Assembly (NCBI GenBank): GCA_963576725.1
Contig: OY755247.1
Coordinates: 18,882,957-18,946,956, forward strand
Length of the DNA: 64,000 nt
Source: Azorinus chamasolen
Taxonomy: Eukaryota > Mollusca > Bivalvia > Cardiida > Solecurtidae
Reading direction: 5' to 3'
Shown piece by piece: positions 42,968 through 53,149 of the stretch. The notes under the pieces were generated by a model. It did no database searches and was not told the origin of the DNA. It saw only the letters and a program-made list of their open reading frames with translations. The translations under genes were made by a program, and so were the position numbers. Every line of letters starts with the position of its first letter. Positions within the stretch are counted from its first letter, which is position 1.

Positions 42968-43229
42968 TATACTAATACTGCACGATTACTACGAGCCTCT
43001 TGTGACAACCATTGTCCACTTACCCATAAATTAGAATGGTTGCAACTTCTATAAATAGAAAAGTGCACTCACGGCTCAGCGCTCGAAATCGAACTATAGT
43101 ACGGTAAAAAATTTCTAACATGATCACTGTTATATGAACAGTATATTATAGTAAAATCTCTCTAACCTGACACAGTCAATAATTGCACTGTACCATGTAA
43201 AACAGGCCCTAAGCCACCCCGAATGTGTA

Positions 43230-44255
43230 ACGTGTTAAATAGTCCCTAATGACTCTTTTTACCGTGTCATACAGTCCCTAATGGCTTTGTACCGTGTCAA
43301 ACAGTCCCTAATGACTTTTTTACAGTGTCAAACATTCCCTAATGGCTTTGTGCCGTATCAAACAGTTCCTAATAGATTTGTCTCGTGTGAAACAATCCCT
43401 AATGGCTTTGTATCGTGCGAAACGGTCCCTAATGGCACCATAGCATACATGTTAAACAGTCCCCAATGGCTTTGTACCATGTGAAACAGTCTCTAATGCC
43501 TTTGCACAGTGTGATTCAGTCCCTAACTGATATAGCATGTCAAACCGTCCCAATGGCTTTGTATCGTGCGAAACGGTCCCCGATGGCGCTATAGCATACA
43601 TGTTAAACAGTCCCTAATGGCTTTGTACCATGTGAAACAGTCTCTAATGCCTTTGCACAGTGTGATTCAGTCCCTAACTGCTATAGCATGTCAAACCGTC
43701 CCAATGGCTTTGTATCGTGTGAAACGGTCTCTAATGGCTTTGTATCGTGTGAAACAGTCTCTAATGCCTTTGCACAGTGTGATTCAGTCCCTAACTGCTA
43801 TAGCATGTCAAACCGTCCCAATGGCTTTGTACCGTGTGAAACAGTTCCTAATGGCTTTGTATCGTGTGAAACCGTTCCTAATGGCTTTGTATCGGTGTAA
43901 ACCGTTCCTAATGGCTTTGTATCGGTGTAAACCGTTCCTAATGGCTTTTATCCGTTTGGAACAGTCCCTAATGGCTTTGTACCGTGTGCATCAGTCCCTT
44001 ATGACTTTTTACCGTATGAAAACAGTCCATAACGACTTTGTACCGTGTGAATCAGTCCCTAATGACTTTTTACCGTATGAAACAGTCCATAACGACTTTG
44101 TACCGTGTGAAACCGTCCCTAATGGCTTTGTACCGTGTGAAGACTCCGTAAAAAGTCCCTAATTGCTTTATACCGTGTCAAATAGTCCTACTTTCTTTGT
44201 ACTATGTAAAATAGCCCCTGACGGTTTTGTACCATGCAAAATAATCCGTAATGGC
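43230..44255 (+). repeat. 30-base minisatellite
   Basis: About 33 units of CAGTCCCTAATGGCTTTGTA then CCGTGTGAAA, with a higher-order block holding TAGCATACATGTTAAACAGT. Because 30 is a multiple of three, long open frames arise (43566-44162), with a repeat-coded peptide of low credibility as a gene. Confidence 0.92.
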
Positions 44256-44572
44256 AATGTACTAAAACAATTTCTAATAACTCTGGAAACAATGTACAAC
44301 TGTGACCAAGAACATCCATTACAAAACCGTAAAAAATATCGATAAATTACACATCATGGCACTGTGATTATAGCAATGTTCTGTTATAAAGTAACTGTTA
44401 TTGAGCATATTGATAGTGTCCGTAAAATGGAAATGGACAAACTGTATAGACTCAGACAAACGTACCCATGACTGGGATCTGCATTGCTTATTTTATATTT
44501 TCCATACATGAAAAAAAATCTTAATAATGAAAACATTGGATCCGCTCAAAATACTCAACAGGCTATACGGGT

Positions 44573-44804
44573 TTAAACCATTCCCTCGTATTGACGACTT
44601 TTGACGACTCTGTAAAAGTCACTTTGTGAAATCATTGTGATAAATAGAGCATTTGCTCCTAAAGGAGCAAATGCTCTATTTATCACAATGGTTTCAAGCT
44701 AAAAAAATATATAAAAAATTCATTTTCTGTAGTTAATGCTCTTTTTCGGTAGATTTATTCAAAGAGGCTGTATATAAAAATAGCCTATGAGGTAAATGGG
44801 TTAT
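44573..44804 (+). mobile_element. T3 MITE
   Basis: Full copy with hairpin tip GCTCCTAAAGGAGC. Right end GTAAATGGGTTATG. Confidence 0.82.
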
Positions 44805-44894
44805 GAACGACTTTTACATGTATCTTCAAAAGTGAAACCGTGTCCAACATAGTATACAAGCTTCTACTTACGGCTCGTATTGTGTGTTTTTTAA

Positions 44895-45187
44895 TACAAT
44901 TGAACCTTCGATATATCGAACATACAAAATACTTCGAGATAACATAGGGTCGAATCATCCGATTTCTAATCTCAACAATTTCTCAAGTTCGCAGCTTGAT
45001 GCAGGTCTATTTAAAGCTTTCAGCATTACTTTTCGACTTGCATTAATATGTCACATGTGTTTCTTGATATGCGTAGTGATAAATTTTAGAACAATTCGTT
45101 ATTGAAAATTTTGAAAGGACCGAACTTTTACTTCCAGTTATCCTTAAGTTCGAGTTATCCGTGTTCGATATATCGAAGTTGAACTGA
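44895..45187. mobile_element. P4 element
   Basis: TACAATTGAACCTTCGATAT ... GATATATCGAAGTTGAACTG. The hairpin tip is shortened to TATTTAAAGCTTTCAGC. Confidence 0.75.
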
Positions 45188-45452
45188 AGTTCAAATAGTC
45201 CACACCAGATAAGACCAGCAATCGAATGAAAGCAAAACAAAATTGAAAAACAACGAACTGTTCCTTGAGAAAATGGTATTTTATAGCTTGGAAAATAATG
45301 TTGATCCATATCAGCCGTTGCCTTTTTTTGCAGTTCTACACTCGTAGCCATCTACCATATCTTATAATCTAACCTTACAAAACAGTGTTGAACAAGAACA
45401 TACATCTGATATATAACGTTGCGGCTAGTCTGGGTCTACCTCACTTCGAATA

Positions 45453-45660
45453 TACAATAAAACCTCTCTATAACGACCATAAAATTATGTTAACGATTTG
45501 GTATTTATGGCAGGTGGCCGCTTAAAGCAAGATGAAAGCAAAACAGAACGCTCCTATAGGAGCGTTCTGTTTTACTTTTACCTTGCTTTAAGCAGCCACC
45601 TGCCTTTAACACAAAATACTTGATGTAATTTAGTAGCCGTTATAGAGAGGTTTTACTGTA
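45453..45660. mobile_element. P1 element
   Basis: Full copy, exact CGCTCCTATAGGAGCG tip. Confidence 0.87.
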
Positions 45661-45842
45661 AAATAAGGAATAAAGAACCCTTTCTAGTGTCACATCTAAA
45701 ATAATCATACAAAAATATAACAGAAAATATTGCTTACGAAAAATATAGGAACAATTTTACCGACTTGTAAAGTTACAGTAAAACTTGTCTAAAGCCACCA
45801 TTCAACGAAAACACACCGGAGTTCTTTGAAGCATGTGGCTAT

Positions 45843-46076
45843 TTAACCCATCCAATCATATATATATATAAACGCGTTTCCACGCGTTTGCAAACAGAGT
45901 AGACACAGATCAGACGGCTCCTAGTAGAACCGTCTGACCAAGGTCTGTTATATTTGCGTCTGACATGATATAGATCTGATTCTACAGTTTTTTGTCAAAG
46001 CAAAAAGAATTCTTTACATTATAAATATGCATGATGTCATTATTTCTTACACGAATACTGAATAAAGACAGGTTAA
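45843..46076 (+). mobile_element. T2/T1-type MITE nested in P3
   Basis: TTAACCCATCCAATCATAT ... ACAGGTTAA with hairpin GACGGCTCCTAGTAGAACC. Confidence 0.78.
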
Positions 46077-46121
46077 TGTGATACTTAAGTTGGAAGCTTT
46101 CTGCAAAGATTTCGTCATGTT

Positions 46122-46350
46122 TTAACCATTTCCTCCATAGACTATCTTTAGACCCAACCTCTTTGAATTAATCTACCCAAAAGGAGCATTTACTAGAGAA
46201 AAGTAAAATTTAAGAATTTTGTAGTTTGAAACCATTGTGATAAATAGAGCATTTGCTCCTGTAGGAGCAAATTCTCTATTTATCACAATGGTTTCAAGAA
46301 GTGGTTATTACAGAGGCGTAGAAAGGCGTATTCATGGAGAAAAGGGTTAA
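46122..46350 (-). mobile_element. T3 MITE with a T1-like right end, nested in P3
   Basis: T3 left end and hairpin (GAGCATTTGCTCCTGTAGGA), but the right end reads GGCGTAGAAAGGCGTATTC ... GGGTTAA, which is the T1 end. It looks like a chimera. Confidence 0.75.
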
Positions 46351-46782
46351 GCTACCGTTTGCCTATAAGACCCATATTCAGACTTTCGTTTAGTGGTCGT
46401 TTTAGAGAGGGTTTACTGTATTTGTATAAAGCTTGAATACAAAAGAGTAACCGCTCGGTAACAGAAAATAGAATTGGGAACGAAACCTGTCATCAAGATT
46501 TCATTATTGAAGACAAAAGTAAGTACCGATTGAGTGTTGGACAATATTCAGAGACAGACCTGGTGTCATAGGCTAGCCTTGTAAAGCGGGAATGTGTGTA
46601 GAGCCGGATCAGAGGATTGCTAGAGGAGCCCTCTGACCAGCGTCTGCATTGTTTGCCATTCAAAATCTTCTTTATCCTTTCATACTCTATGGACTCTTCC
46701 AATAGCCAATGATGGATTATTCCACTCTAAACAATCAGCGTTGGAAGGGCCAAATACATGTACATATTGTTTACCTTTACAG

Positions 46783-46916
46783 GCGGTGATATGTCAAGAA
46801 GAAGACAGGACATGTGGGAAAGGCGGCGAGCAAGGGCGATTATGAGCATCCTCAGAGGGATGACACCACGTGACCTCATGTCATTGATCTTCATGCAGGA
46901 GTTCGTGCTCAATTGA
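46783..46916 (+). CDS. Alternative terminal exon C of the secreted-peptide gene
   Basis: The acceptor GTTTACCTTTACAG ends at 46782. GC completes the phase-1 Gly codon, and 43 codons follow to TGA at 46914-46916. The precursor with exon 2 is 72 residues. This isoform is strongly basic: two Arg triplets (MSRRRQDMWERRRARA) give nine Arg against five acidic residues. It then has a hydrophobic, Met-rich tail containing RGMTPRDLMSLIFMQEF and ending VLN. The DLM-x-L pattern matches NDLML of exon A. It lacks Cys. An arginine-rich head and amphipathic tail could suit membrane, nucleic-acid or mineral binding, but that is speculation. It lies about 30.7 kb downstream of exon 2. Confidence 0.68.
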
Positions 46917-47116
46917 AAATCGGAAGTCGAAGGGAGACATCATTGTATCAGTATTATTCAATATATGTGTATGCTTATCGATAAACTGATTGTTAAGACT
47001 TTGATATAAGTTATTTGTATATAGAGTAAATGTCAGTTTGTCTACATTAACACAGTCGAAGTACGTGTACTATCACCAGGCATATGTAAGAATTTCACAA
47101 GAGAGCGATGGACTTC

Positions 47117-47310
47117 AAATAATCATTTATTCCATATGCACACATTTTACGTCTTTGCAAACGGAGTGGGTGGAAAGCATATGGCACTAGTAGGAGCCGT
47201 CTGATCTGGGTCTGCTCTGTTTCCTTATGATTTTTTATATACAATCTTACGGATTCAGCTAATTAATATGCATACATTACTTCTTACATGAATATTCTTG
47301 TAGTAAACGG
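47117..47310 (+). mobile_element. T1 MITE downstream of exon C
   Basis: TCATTTATTCCATATGCAC ... CTTACATGAATATTCTTG; half hairpin GTAGGAGCCGTCTGATC. Confidence 0.6.
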
Positions 47311-47339
47311 AAACTGAACTTCACATAATGACCTTGTTC

Positions 47340-47795
47340 GTGTTCTGGAGTTAAAATAATATTGCCTCAATTTATGAACTCGGAACTGTGTTATTTGTTA
47401 TAATTACTTTGTCACAGATCATGAACGCGGAATTATGTTATTTGTTATAAATATATTGTCACAGTTCATGAACTGGAAACTGTGTTATTTGTTAATTGCC
47501 ACAATTTGAGAGCTGGACACTATGTAATTTGTTATAATTATATTGCCGCAATTCATGAACTGGAAACTGTGTTGTTTGTTATAATTACATTGTCGCAATT
47601 TGAGTGGACACTATGTAATTTGTTATAATTATATTGCCGCAATTCATGAACTGGAAACTGTGTTGTTTGTTATAATTACATTGTCGCAATTTATTAACTG
47701 GTTACTGTGTTATTTGATATAATTACATTGACAGAATTCATGAACTAGAAACTATGTTATGTGTTACAATTATATTGCCGCAATTCATGAACTGA
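47340..47795 (+). repeat. 47-base tandem repeat, about nine units
   Basis: ATTCATGAACTGGAAACTGT then GTTATTTGTTATAATTACAT and TGTCGCA. Some units are shortened and a two-unit block is repeated. Confidence 0.88.
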
Positions 47796-48001
47796 ATATT
47801 AATTTATTTTTTATCTCTTTTAATAGTATAGACAATACTATGGTGAACTTTGTAACACACTTTACTCTGTCGACAAGCACCGTCATATGACCGTATTAGA
47901 AATATAAGTGGAATAAATGTAGATTGGTGTGAGAACAGCAACAACCCACCCGACTTCACACAAACATTTAACCCTATGCCTGATATAATAATCATGTCTG
48001 C

Positions 48002-48251
48002 TTAACCCTTCTCTTGCTGAATTTTAAAATACATTTCTCCTTCTTTACCCATGTCCTGTTGTATATTTACATATATCTTCACTGTGTACAAGTATTTCGC
48101 TGTGCAATCACTGCTGTGGAGTGCATTGGTTGCATAATCAACTTGTAAATAGTGCAGACCCAGATGAGACAGCTCCTGCAGGAGCTGTCTCATCTGGGTC
48201 TTCACTATTTACAGGTAGGTATATTGACGTGAATATCAAGCGAAGGGTTAA
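48002..48251 (+). mobile_element. T5 MITE
   Basis: Full copy, TTAA at both ends, hairpin tip GCTCCTGCAGGAGC, 67-codon minus-strand frame kept. Confidence 0.85.
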
Positions 48252-48269
48252 TTTCTGATCTGCTACAAA

Positions 48270-48365
48270 AATACTGATCGGGTGTCAAACAATTTGGACC
48301 CTGGTGAGATGCCGAGTTACTCGGCGTCTCATCTGGATCCAATCTGTTTGCAAATGCGAGTCAGG
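48270..48365. mobile_element. T7 core remnant
   Basis: CAAACAATTTGGACCC, GATGCCGAGTTACTCGGCGTC, GGATCCAATCTGTTTGC hairpin without ends. Confidence 0.6.
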
Positions 48366-48419
48366 TCGTATAAGTATAAGCACGCAAGTTGGGGAACAAG
48401 CTGAAAATAACGCTTTGAC

Positions 48420-48610
48420 TAACCCATGGTGTGCGCTCGGAAGGTCATGGTCACGGAGAAAGGTGAACACGGAAAACCATGGTCACGGAAAACGGTAAAC
48501 TCAGAAAGTTACCCCGTTCCGGAAAATGGAGCACCCGAAAAGTCATTGTCACAGAAAAAAGTGCACTCGGAAAGCCAAAGATGTACTCGGACAACAGTCA
48601 GTTTCGCTAA
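48420..48610 (+). repeat. Degenerate tandem repeat of about 30 bases
   Basis: GTCATGGTCACGGAGAAAGG then TGAACACGGAAA, with decayed units. The 66-codon frame over it follows the repeat. Confidence 0.65.
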
Positions 48611-48913
48611 TGGTGTAGAAACATAATTCTCTGCATTGGAACTCGACGTTATATGAGTTATGCTATACGGAATATAGTTTTAACCTGTAGAAACGGTGTA
48701 GAATCAAATCAGCCGATACGTTTAAAACGCGTCTGATGAGGTCCTAAAGTATTTATCTAACAAATCACTGAATCAGTTAGCAAAACAGACTTCGATATGT
48801 AGCGAACAGTGCAGAACTTGATCAGACGATTATAGCAAACGCAGCGACTGATTTGGTTCTACGATGTATCCAAAACTAAATGAAAGCTTCAAAATAAAAA
48901 ACGGGTTTTCATA

Positions 48914-49279
48914 TACAGTGCTCCCTCCCTACAACGACCCTCTCAATAACGATTCCCTCCTTACAACAACGCATGTCACTGTTTCCGAAACAACAAGGCT
49001 CCAGACAGAACTTTTTTCCATCGTATTTTCTTTATGCCTCCATCAAACCCTATGTTGTGACCACTCTTTAGAATCTTCACTTTGTGACGATTCTAAAGAG
49101 TGGTCACAACATAGGGTTTGATTGAGGCATAACGGTTTTAGTTCTCGAAATACACCTTATCTGGATATCTGCAAACAAGCTAATTATGTTTGATTTTCCC
49201 TCCCTATAACAACTCCCTCTGAACAACACATACACTTATCGTATCCCAATGGGTGTCGTTGTAGAGAGGGAGCACTGTA
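48914..49279. mobile_element. K2 MITE
   Basis: TACAGTGCTCCCTCCCTACA ... GTAGAGAGGGAGCACTGTA, TA borders. The middle carries a K1-like block with the CCTATGTTGTGACCACTC hairpin and CACCTTATCTGGATATCTGC, so K2 looks like a TA element that took up a K1-type core. Confidence 0.8.
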
Positions 49280-49521
49280 GTTGTGTTCCTATCAGGACCT
49301 CCTCTGCTTGCGATGGTAGATAGAACACTTGCTTCTGTGTGAAAACAGGGTACATCCAGATCAAAATAGCGCTTAGACTCGCCGATTGAGATCAGCCATA
49401 TTATGTTGAATGTACATATAGTTGTCATGTTGATATAATAAAACGTTTCAAATAAATATGTTAGATGTTTACACCTTGTTGTACGTGTATAAGCAAACCA
49501 TCCCAGTTTTATGAGTCAACT

Positions 49522-49872
49522 ATTAACATTTACTAGATAGATACCATTTTTACGCCTTTGCAAACAGAGTAGACCAAGATCGGACGGCTTATAATTATAG
49601 GAGCTGTTTAATAAGGGTCTGCTCTGTTTGCCTATGGTTTTAATATGGGTCTGATTCTACAGTTTCTGCCTGAGCCAAAACAGCCTGTGCAATAGTATGC
49701 CATTATAACAAATCGACTAATAAATATTCATGATGTCATTATGCCATTCGAGTTAAACTGTTTACAAAGGTAGCCACATAATCGACAGAACAGACCGTGG
49801 CAAGACGTCTGATCTGGGTCTACTTTGTTTGCAAATGAGTTAAATGGCGTATTTATGCAGTAAATGCTTACA
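49522..49872 (+). mobile_element. T1 MITE followed by an inverted T1 piece
   Basis: TTAACATTTACTAGATAG ... ATTCATGATGTCATTATG, then GACAGAACAGACCGTGGC ... GCAGTAAATGC. Confidence 0.6.
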
Positions 49873-49984
49873 CGATTTCTTTGACCACTCAAATAAATGC
49901 ACAATGTACATATGACGTCATGGGCAAGTAGCAACGACCGAGACTCGATTATTCGAACACTAAAAGCAAGGATCATTTCGGTCT

Positions 49985-50234
49985 TTAACCCTTCGCTTGC
50001 TATTCACGTCAATATACCTACCTGTAAATAGTGAAGACCCAGATGAGACAGCTCCTACAGGAGCTGTCTCATCAGGGTCTGCACTATTTACAAGTTGATT
50101 GTGCAACCAGTGCACTCCACAGCAGTGATTGCACAGCGAAATACGTGTACACGGTGAAGATATATGTAATTATACAACAGGGCATGGGTAAAGAAGGAGA
50201 AATGTATTTTAAAATTCAGCACGCGAAGGGTTAA
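49985..50234 (-). mobile_element. T5 MITE, inverted, beside a P2 half
   Basis: Inverted full copy with the 67-codon frame on the + strand (50031-50234). It directly abuts the right part of a P2 element (50235-50391). Confidence 0.85.
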
Positions 50235-50391
50235 GACAGATGGCAGCTTAATGCTGGGTTAAATGTATACAGAAAGCTCCTCTAGGAGCTTTCTGCATTT
50301 CTTTCACTCTGCAGTAAGCAGCCACCTGCCTAAAATGCGTGAATTCTTCATTACTAAAATTTACTAAAATGTATCTAAGTTTTTACTGTAT
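50235..50391. mobile_element. P2 element lacking its left end
   Basis: GACAGATGGCAGCTTAATGC onward, tip GCTCCTCTAGGAGC, right end TTTTTACTGTA. It abuts a T5. Confidence 0.65.
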
Positions 50392-50574
50392 TTGGGAAAA
50401 CGACAAGCCTAATTTAAAATTGATGTAGATTCAACGTTTTCTGTCATATCTACATTGTATGATGTTCATGTTTTTGCCATAGTTCGTTGCTAAATTTTAC
50501 GCGACAAAGATTTAGGAATTTAAGAAGTCTTTACTTGACGAAAATAAAACATTCATGCAACACTATTTTGCCAT

Positions 50575-51090
50575 TAAACTCTATATTTAACGGTTTTCAC
50601 GCCTTTGTAAACACAGTAGACCCAGATCAACCGATTACTATATGAGCCGTCTGATCAGGGTCTGCTATGGTTGCTTATAGAATAATATAGATCTGATTCT
50701 ACAGCTTCTGTATTATAGAAATTAATCTAATCAATATTTCCGGTGTCATTATTTCTTACATGAATATTCCCGACGTCAAGCGTTTCATATACATGTAAAA
50801 AATCTAATTAATATTCCTGATATCATTATTTCTTACATGAATATTCCCGACGTCAAGCGTTTCATATAGATGTAAAAATCTAATTAGTATTCCTGATGTC
50901 ATTATTTCTTACATGAATATTCCCGACGTCAAGCGTTTCATATACATGTAAAAATCTAATTAGTATTCCTGATGTCATTATTTCTTACATGAATATTTAC
51001 GAGGTAAAGGGTATGTAAAACTCCAATTAATATTCCTGATGTCATTATTTCTTATATGAATATTGATGGAGTGAAGGATGTGTAAAACAC
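50575..51090 (+). mobile_element. T1 MITE with its 3' segment amplified in tandem
   Basis: The left part and core are normal (tip ACTATATGAGCCG). From about 50728 the segment TCTAATTAATATTCCTGATG ... TTACATGAATATTCCC is repeated about five times with a 74-78 base period. Confidence 0.8.
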
Positions 51091-51114
51091 AGAAACGTGA
51101 TTTTGCGTTAAAAG

Positions 51115-51598
51115 TAAATTGAACTTCAATATCTCGAACTTCAAGGGACCATTCGTACACATTACTTATAAATAACACACATGTAGTTTCGCGTCATCCG
51201 ATTTCTAATCTAAACAATTTCTCAAGTTCACAGTTTAATGCAGGTCTAAAGTAATGCTGAAAACTCAAGTGAGAGCTTTCAGCATTATTTTAGACCTGCA
51301 TTGTGCTGTCACGTGTGTTTCTAGATATGCGTAGGGATACATTATAGAATAATTCTGTATTGTAACTTTTGGAACAATTGCTCATGTTTGCAGCTTAATG
51401 CAGGTCTAAAGTAATGCTGAAAGCTCCTGTAGGAGCCTTCAGCATAACTTTAGACCTGCAAGCTGTCACATGTGTTTCTAGATATTCGTAGTGATACGTT
51501 TTAGAACAATTCTGTATTGTAAATTTGGAAGGACCGAACGTTTAGTTCGAGTTATCACTGTTCCAGTAATCCTAGTTCGAGATATCGAAGTTGAACTA
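51115..51598. mobile_element. P4 element with duplicated hairpin core
   Basis: Ends AATTGAACTTCAATATCTCG and GATATCGAAGTTGAACTA. Two successive cores (51233-51300 and 51388-51462) each start AGTTTAATGCAGGTC or AGCTTAATGCAGGTC and fold, with the intervening CACATGTGTTTCTAGATAT block repeated. Confidence 0.78.
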
Positions 51599-51645
51599 TT
51601 CAATTTTTCAGATGTCAGATATAATGTCAGTATTTTTGTATCTTA

Positions 51646-51850
51646 TACAGTGCTCCCTCTCTACAACGACACATTTTGGGATACGAAGATTGTATGTGTT
51701 GTTCAGAGGGAGTTGTTATAGGGAGGGAAAATCAAACATAATTTGGTTTGTTTGCAGATCCCCAGATAAGGTGTATTTCGAGAACTAAAACCGCTATGCC
51801 TCAATCAAACCCTATGTTGTGGCCACTCTTTAGAATCGTCACAAAGTGGA
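51646..51850. mobile_element. K2 MITE, inverted, cut at the hairpin turn
   Basis: TACAGTGCTCCCTCTCTACA ... CCTATGTTGTGGCCACTC, ending at CGTCACAAAGTGG. Confidence 0.72.
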
Positions 51851-51927
51851 AAACCGGAATTCTAGTAGAAAAGAAATTAGATACTCTTAGGAAGGCGGCT
51901 GCTTAATACAGGCTGAAAGTCATAGGT
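51850..51927. mobile_element. P2 half
   Basis: AAAACCGGAATTCTAGTAG ... GGCTGCTTAATACAGG, cut at the hairpin. Confidence 0.5.
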
Positions 51928-52289
51928 GAAAAACTGGTTAAAGCGATCGGACGTGCTGGCATTATGTTGTTTTGATGTATTTCATCAATGGTTTTATTGG
52001 TATAGCTAAATAGGTTTGCACCTATTTTGTATGGACGTGTTATATCATCATGATGACGGCTGATCGTATCGGGTACCACCGACAAGTGAACAGTCTGTCC
52101 CACTAACCCAAAGAAAGCCTCGTCTATGTCTGAGTCTGTCAATAGGTATTTACTAAACGCCGTATCACTTAACACGTATCGTGCTGAAAAAATGTCTGCC
52201 AAACACTCCAGATGAACTATTGAGTTTCTTACTTCTGGTTCGTTTGAGAAACAGCTCACCGAGTTACTCGGGGACTTATCTGGACCCAA
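51928..52289 (-). pseudogene. Unrecognised coding fragment
   Basis: An open frame of about 120 codons on the minus strand, not explained by any MITE family here, reads like real protein. It includes VHLECLADIFSARYVLSD, then DIDEAFFGLVGQTVHLSV, then SYTNKTIDEIHQNN, and closes ALTSFSPM. Its 5' side merges into a T7 remnant (52255-52320) and its 3' side into a P2 remnant (51850-51927), so it looks like a fragment cut off by insertions. No start with supporting context is seen. It could be a relic of an unlabelled mobile element, a host exon or a retrocopy. I do not recognise the family. Confidence 0.35.
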
Positions 52290-52318
52290 GCTGTTTAAAA
52301 ATGCGAGTCAGGTCCAGA

Positions 52319-52564
52319 TTAACCCTTTCACCGCCACAGTCGCATAAATGCACCACGACAAATAGTGCAGTCCCAGATCAGACGCCGTCTTTTCAAGGCG
52401 GCGTCTGATCAGGGACTTCACTATTTGTCTCAATCTCTATTTCTATATATGTGCTTTATTCCTTTGAAATTTGCATTTATTTATCTCATTTCCTTATTTT
52501 ACTGAATGATTTAACAAACTTAGATTGCAGACGACAATTAGAAATTTGGCGCCGAAAGGGTTAA
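52319..52564 (+). mobile_element. T4 MITE
   Basis: Full copy, TTAA at both ends, hairpin with GGCGGCGTCTGATCAGGGAC. Confidence 0.85.
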
Positions 52565-52594
52565 TATGATAAGGGTTTAAAGGCAGGTGGTTGC

Positions 52595-53100
52595 TTAAAG
52601 GGGAAGTCCCTACATTTGACGCGTTTCATAAACACTTAAAATATACAAAACTCATTAATTTATATGCTGAAAAGTAGTATATCGCAAAAAGCTCCATCCA
52701 GTTACCGTTTATAATGACAAAACATCCATGCGTTTGATATCGCCGATCCCGGTTTTACTCCCCGAAGTTTCAGTTTTATTCGGGTTGGGTTTTAGTTTCG
52801 TAACTGTTCGCCCTATTCGCGATTCTCCGACCACTTCCGAGAAAGCTATTACGTAAACAATGGAGGGATCGGGTGATCATCGGCAAAACGCGGAAGAATT
52901 TAACGGAAAAGGCCGATAATATTGTGTTGTAGAACAAAAATTATCAGTATTGATGAAATCGGTTTATTTATATCACAGGGGCATTTTTCGATATAAGTTC
53001 AAATTGGGAACCTTCATAATAATAATGATAGAGCATAACAAATACCAAGTTTTATGATATTATTGAAAATATGCGATCATCGTAGGGACTTCCTCTTTAA
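52595..53100. mobile_element. T8: 506-base TTAA element nested in a P element
   Basis: Terminal repeats AGGGGAAGTCCCTAC and GTAGGGACTTCCTCT, with TTAA duplicated on both sides. It lies inside GGCAGGTGGTTGCTTAA of a P element whose right part is lost. The interior is unlike the other MITEs: non-palindromic, fairly GC-rich around 52730-52900, with a short frame starting MEGSGDHRQNAEEF at 52860. The interior may be a leftover of an autonomous parent. A piggyBac-type origin is inferred from TTAA only. Confidence 0.75.
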
Positions 53101-53149
53101 CTGCAAATGTCGACAACAATGCATAAAATGTTTTAACCCCCCCCTCTTC

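Larger units (their letters stand above)
45775..46420. mobile_element. P3 element with two TTAA elements nested in it
   Basis: TACAGTAAAACTTGTCTAAAG start and TTTTAGAGAGGGTTTACTGTA end. The left TTAA of the core is occupied by a T2 (45843-46076) and the right one by a T3 (46122-46350). The remaining core reads GGAAGCTTTCTGCAAAG. Confidence 0.75.
6950..46916 (+). other. Inferred gene span: one secretory leader with three alternative terminal exons
   Basis: All three terminal exons share strand, acceptor phase 1, a Gly codon across the junction followed by another Gly, small size, absence of Cys, Met richness and an own stop codon. None has an internal donor that would let it be included with another, so the isoforms would be mutually exclusive. 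Approximate introns are 9.0 kb (exon 1 to 2), 8.9 kb (2 to A), 14.6 kb (2 to B) and 30.7 kb (2 to C). Choice among them would need alternative splicing coupled to alternative polyadenylation. Separate genes sharing similar exons, each with an unseen leader, are the main alternative. Confidence 0.6.

Noticed and set aside
43566..44162. 198-codon frame with a repeated MALYRVKQSL motif
   Set aside because: The minisatellite period is 30 bases, so frames stay open by arithmetic; no start, splice or leader support.
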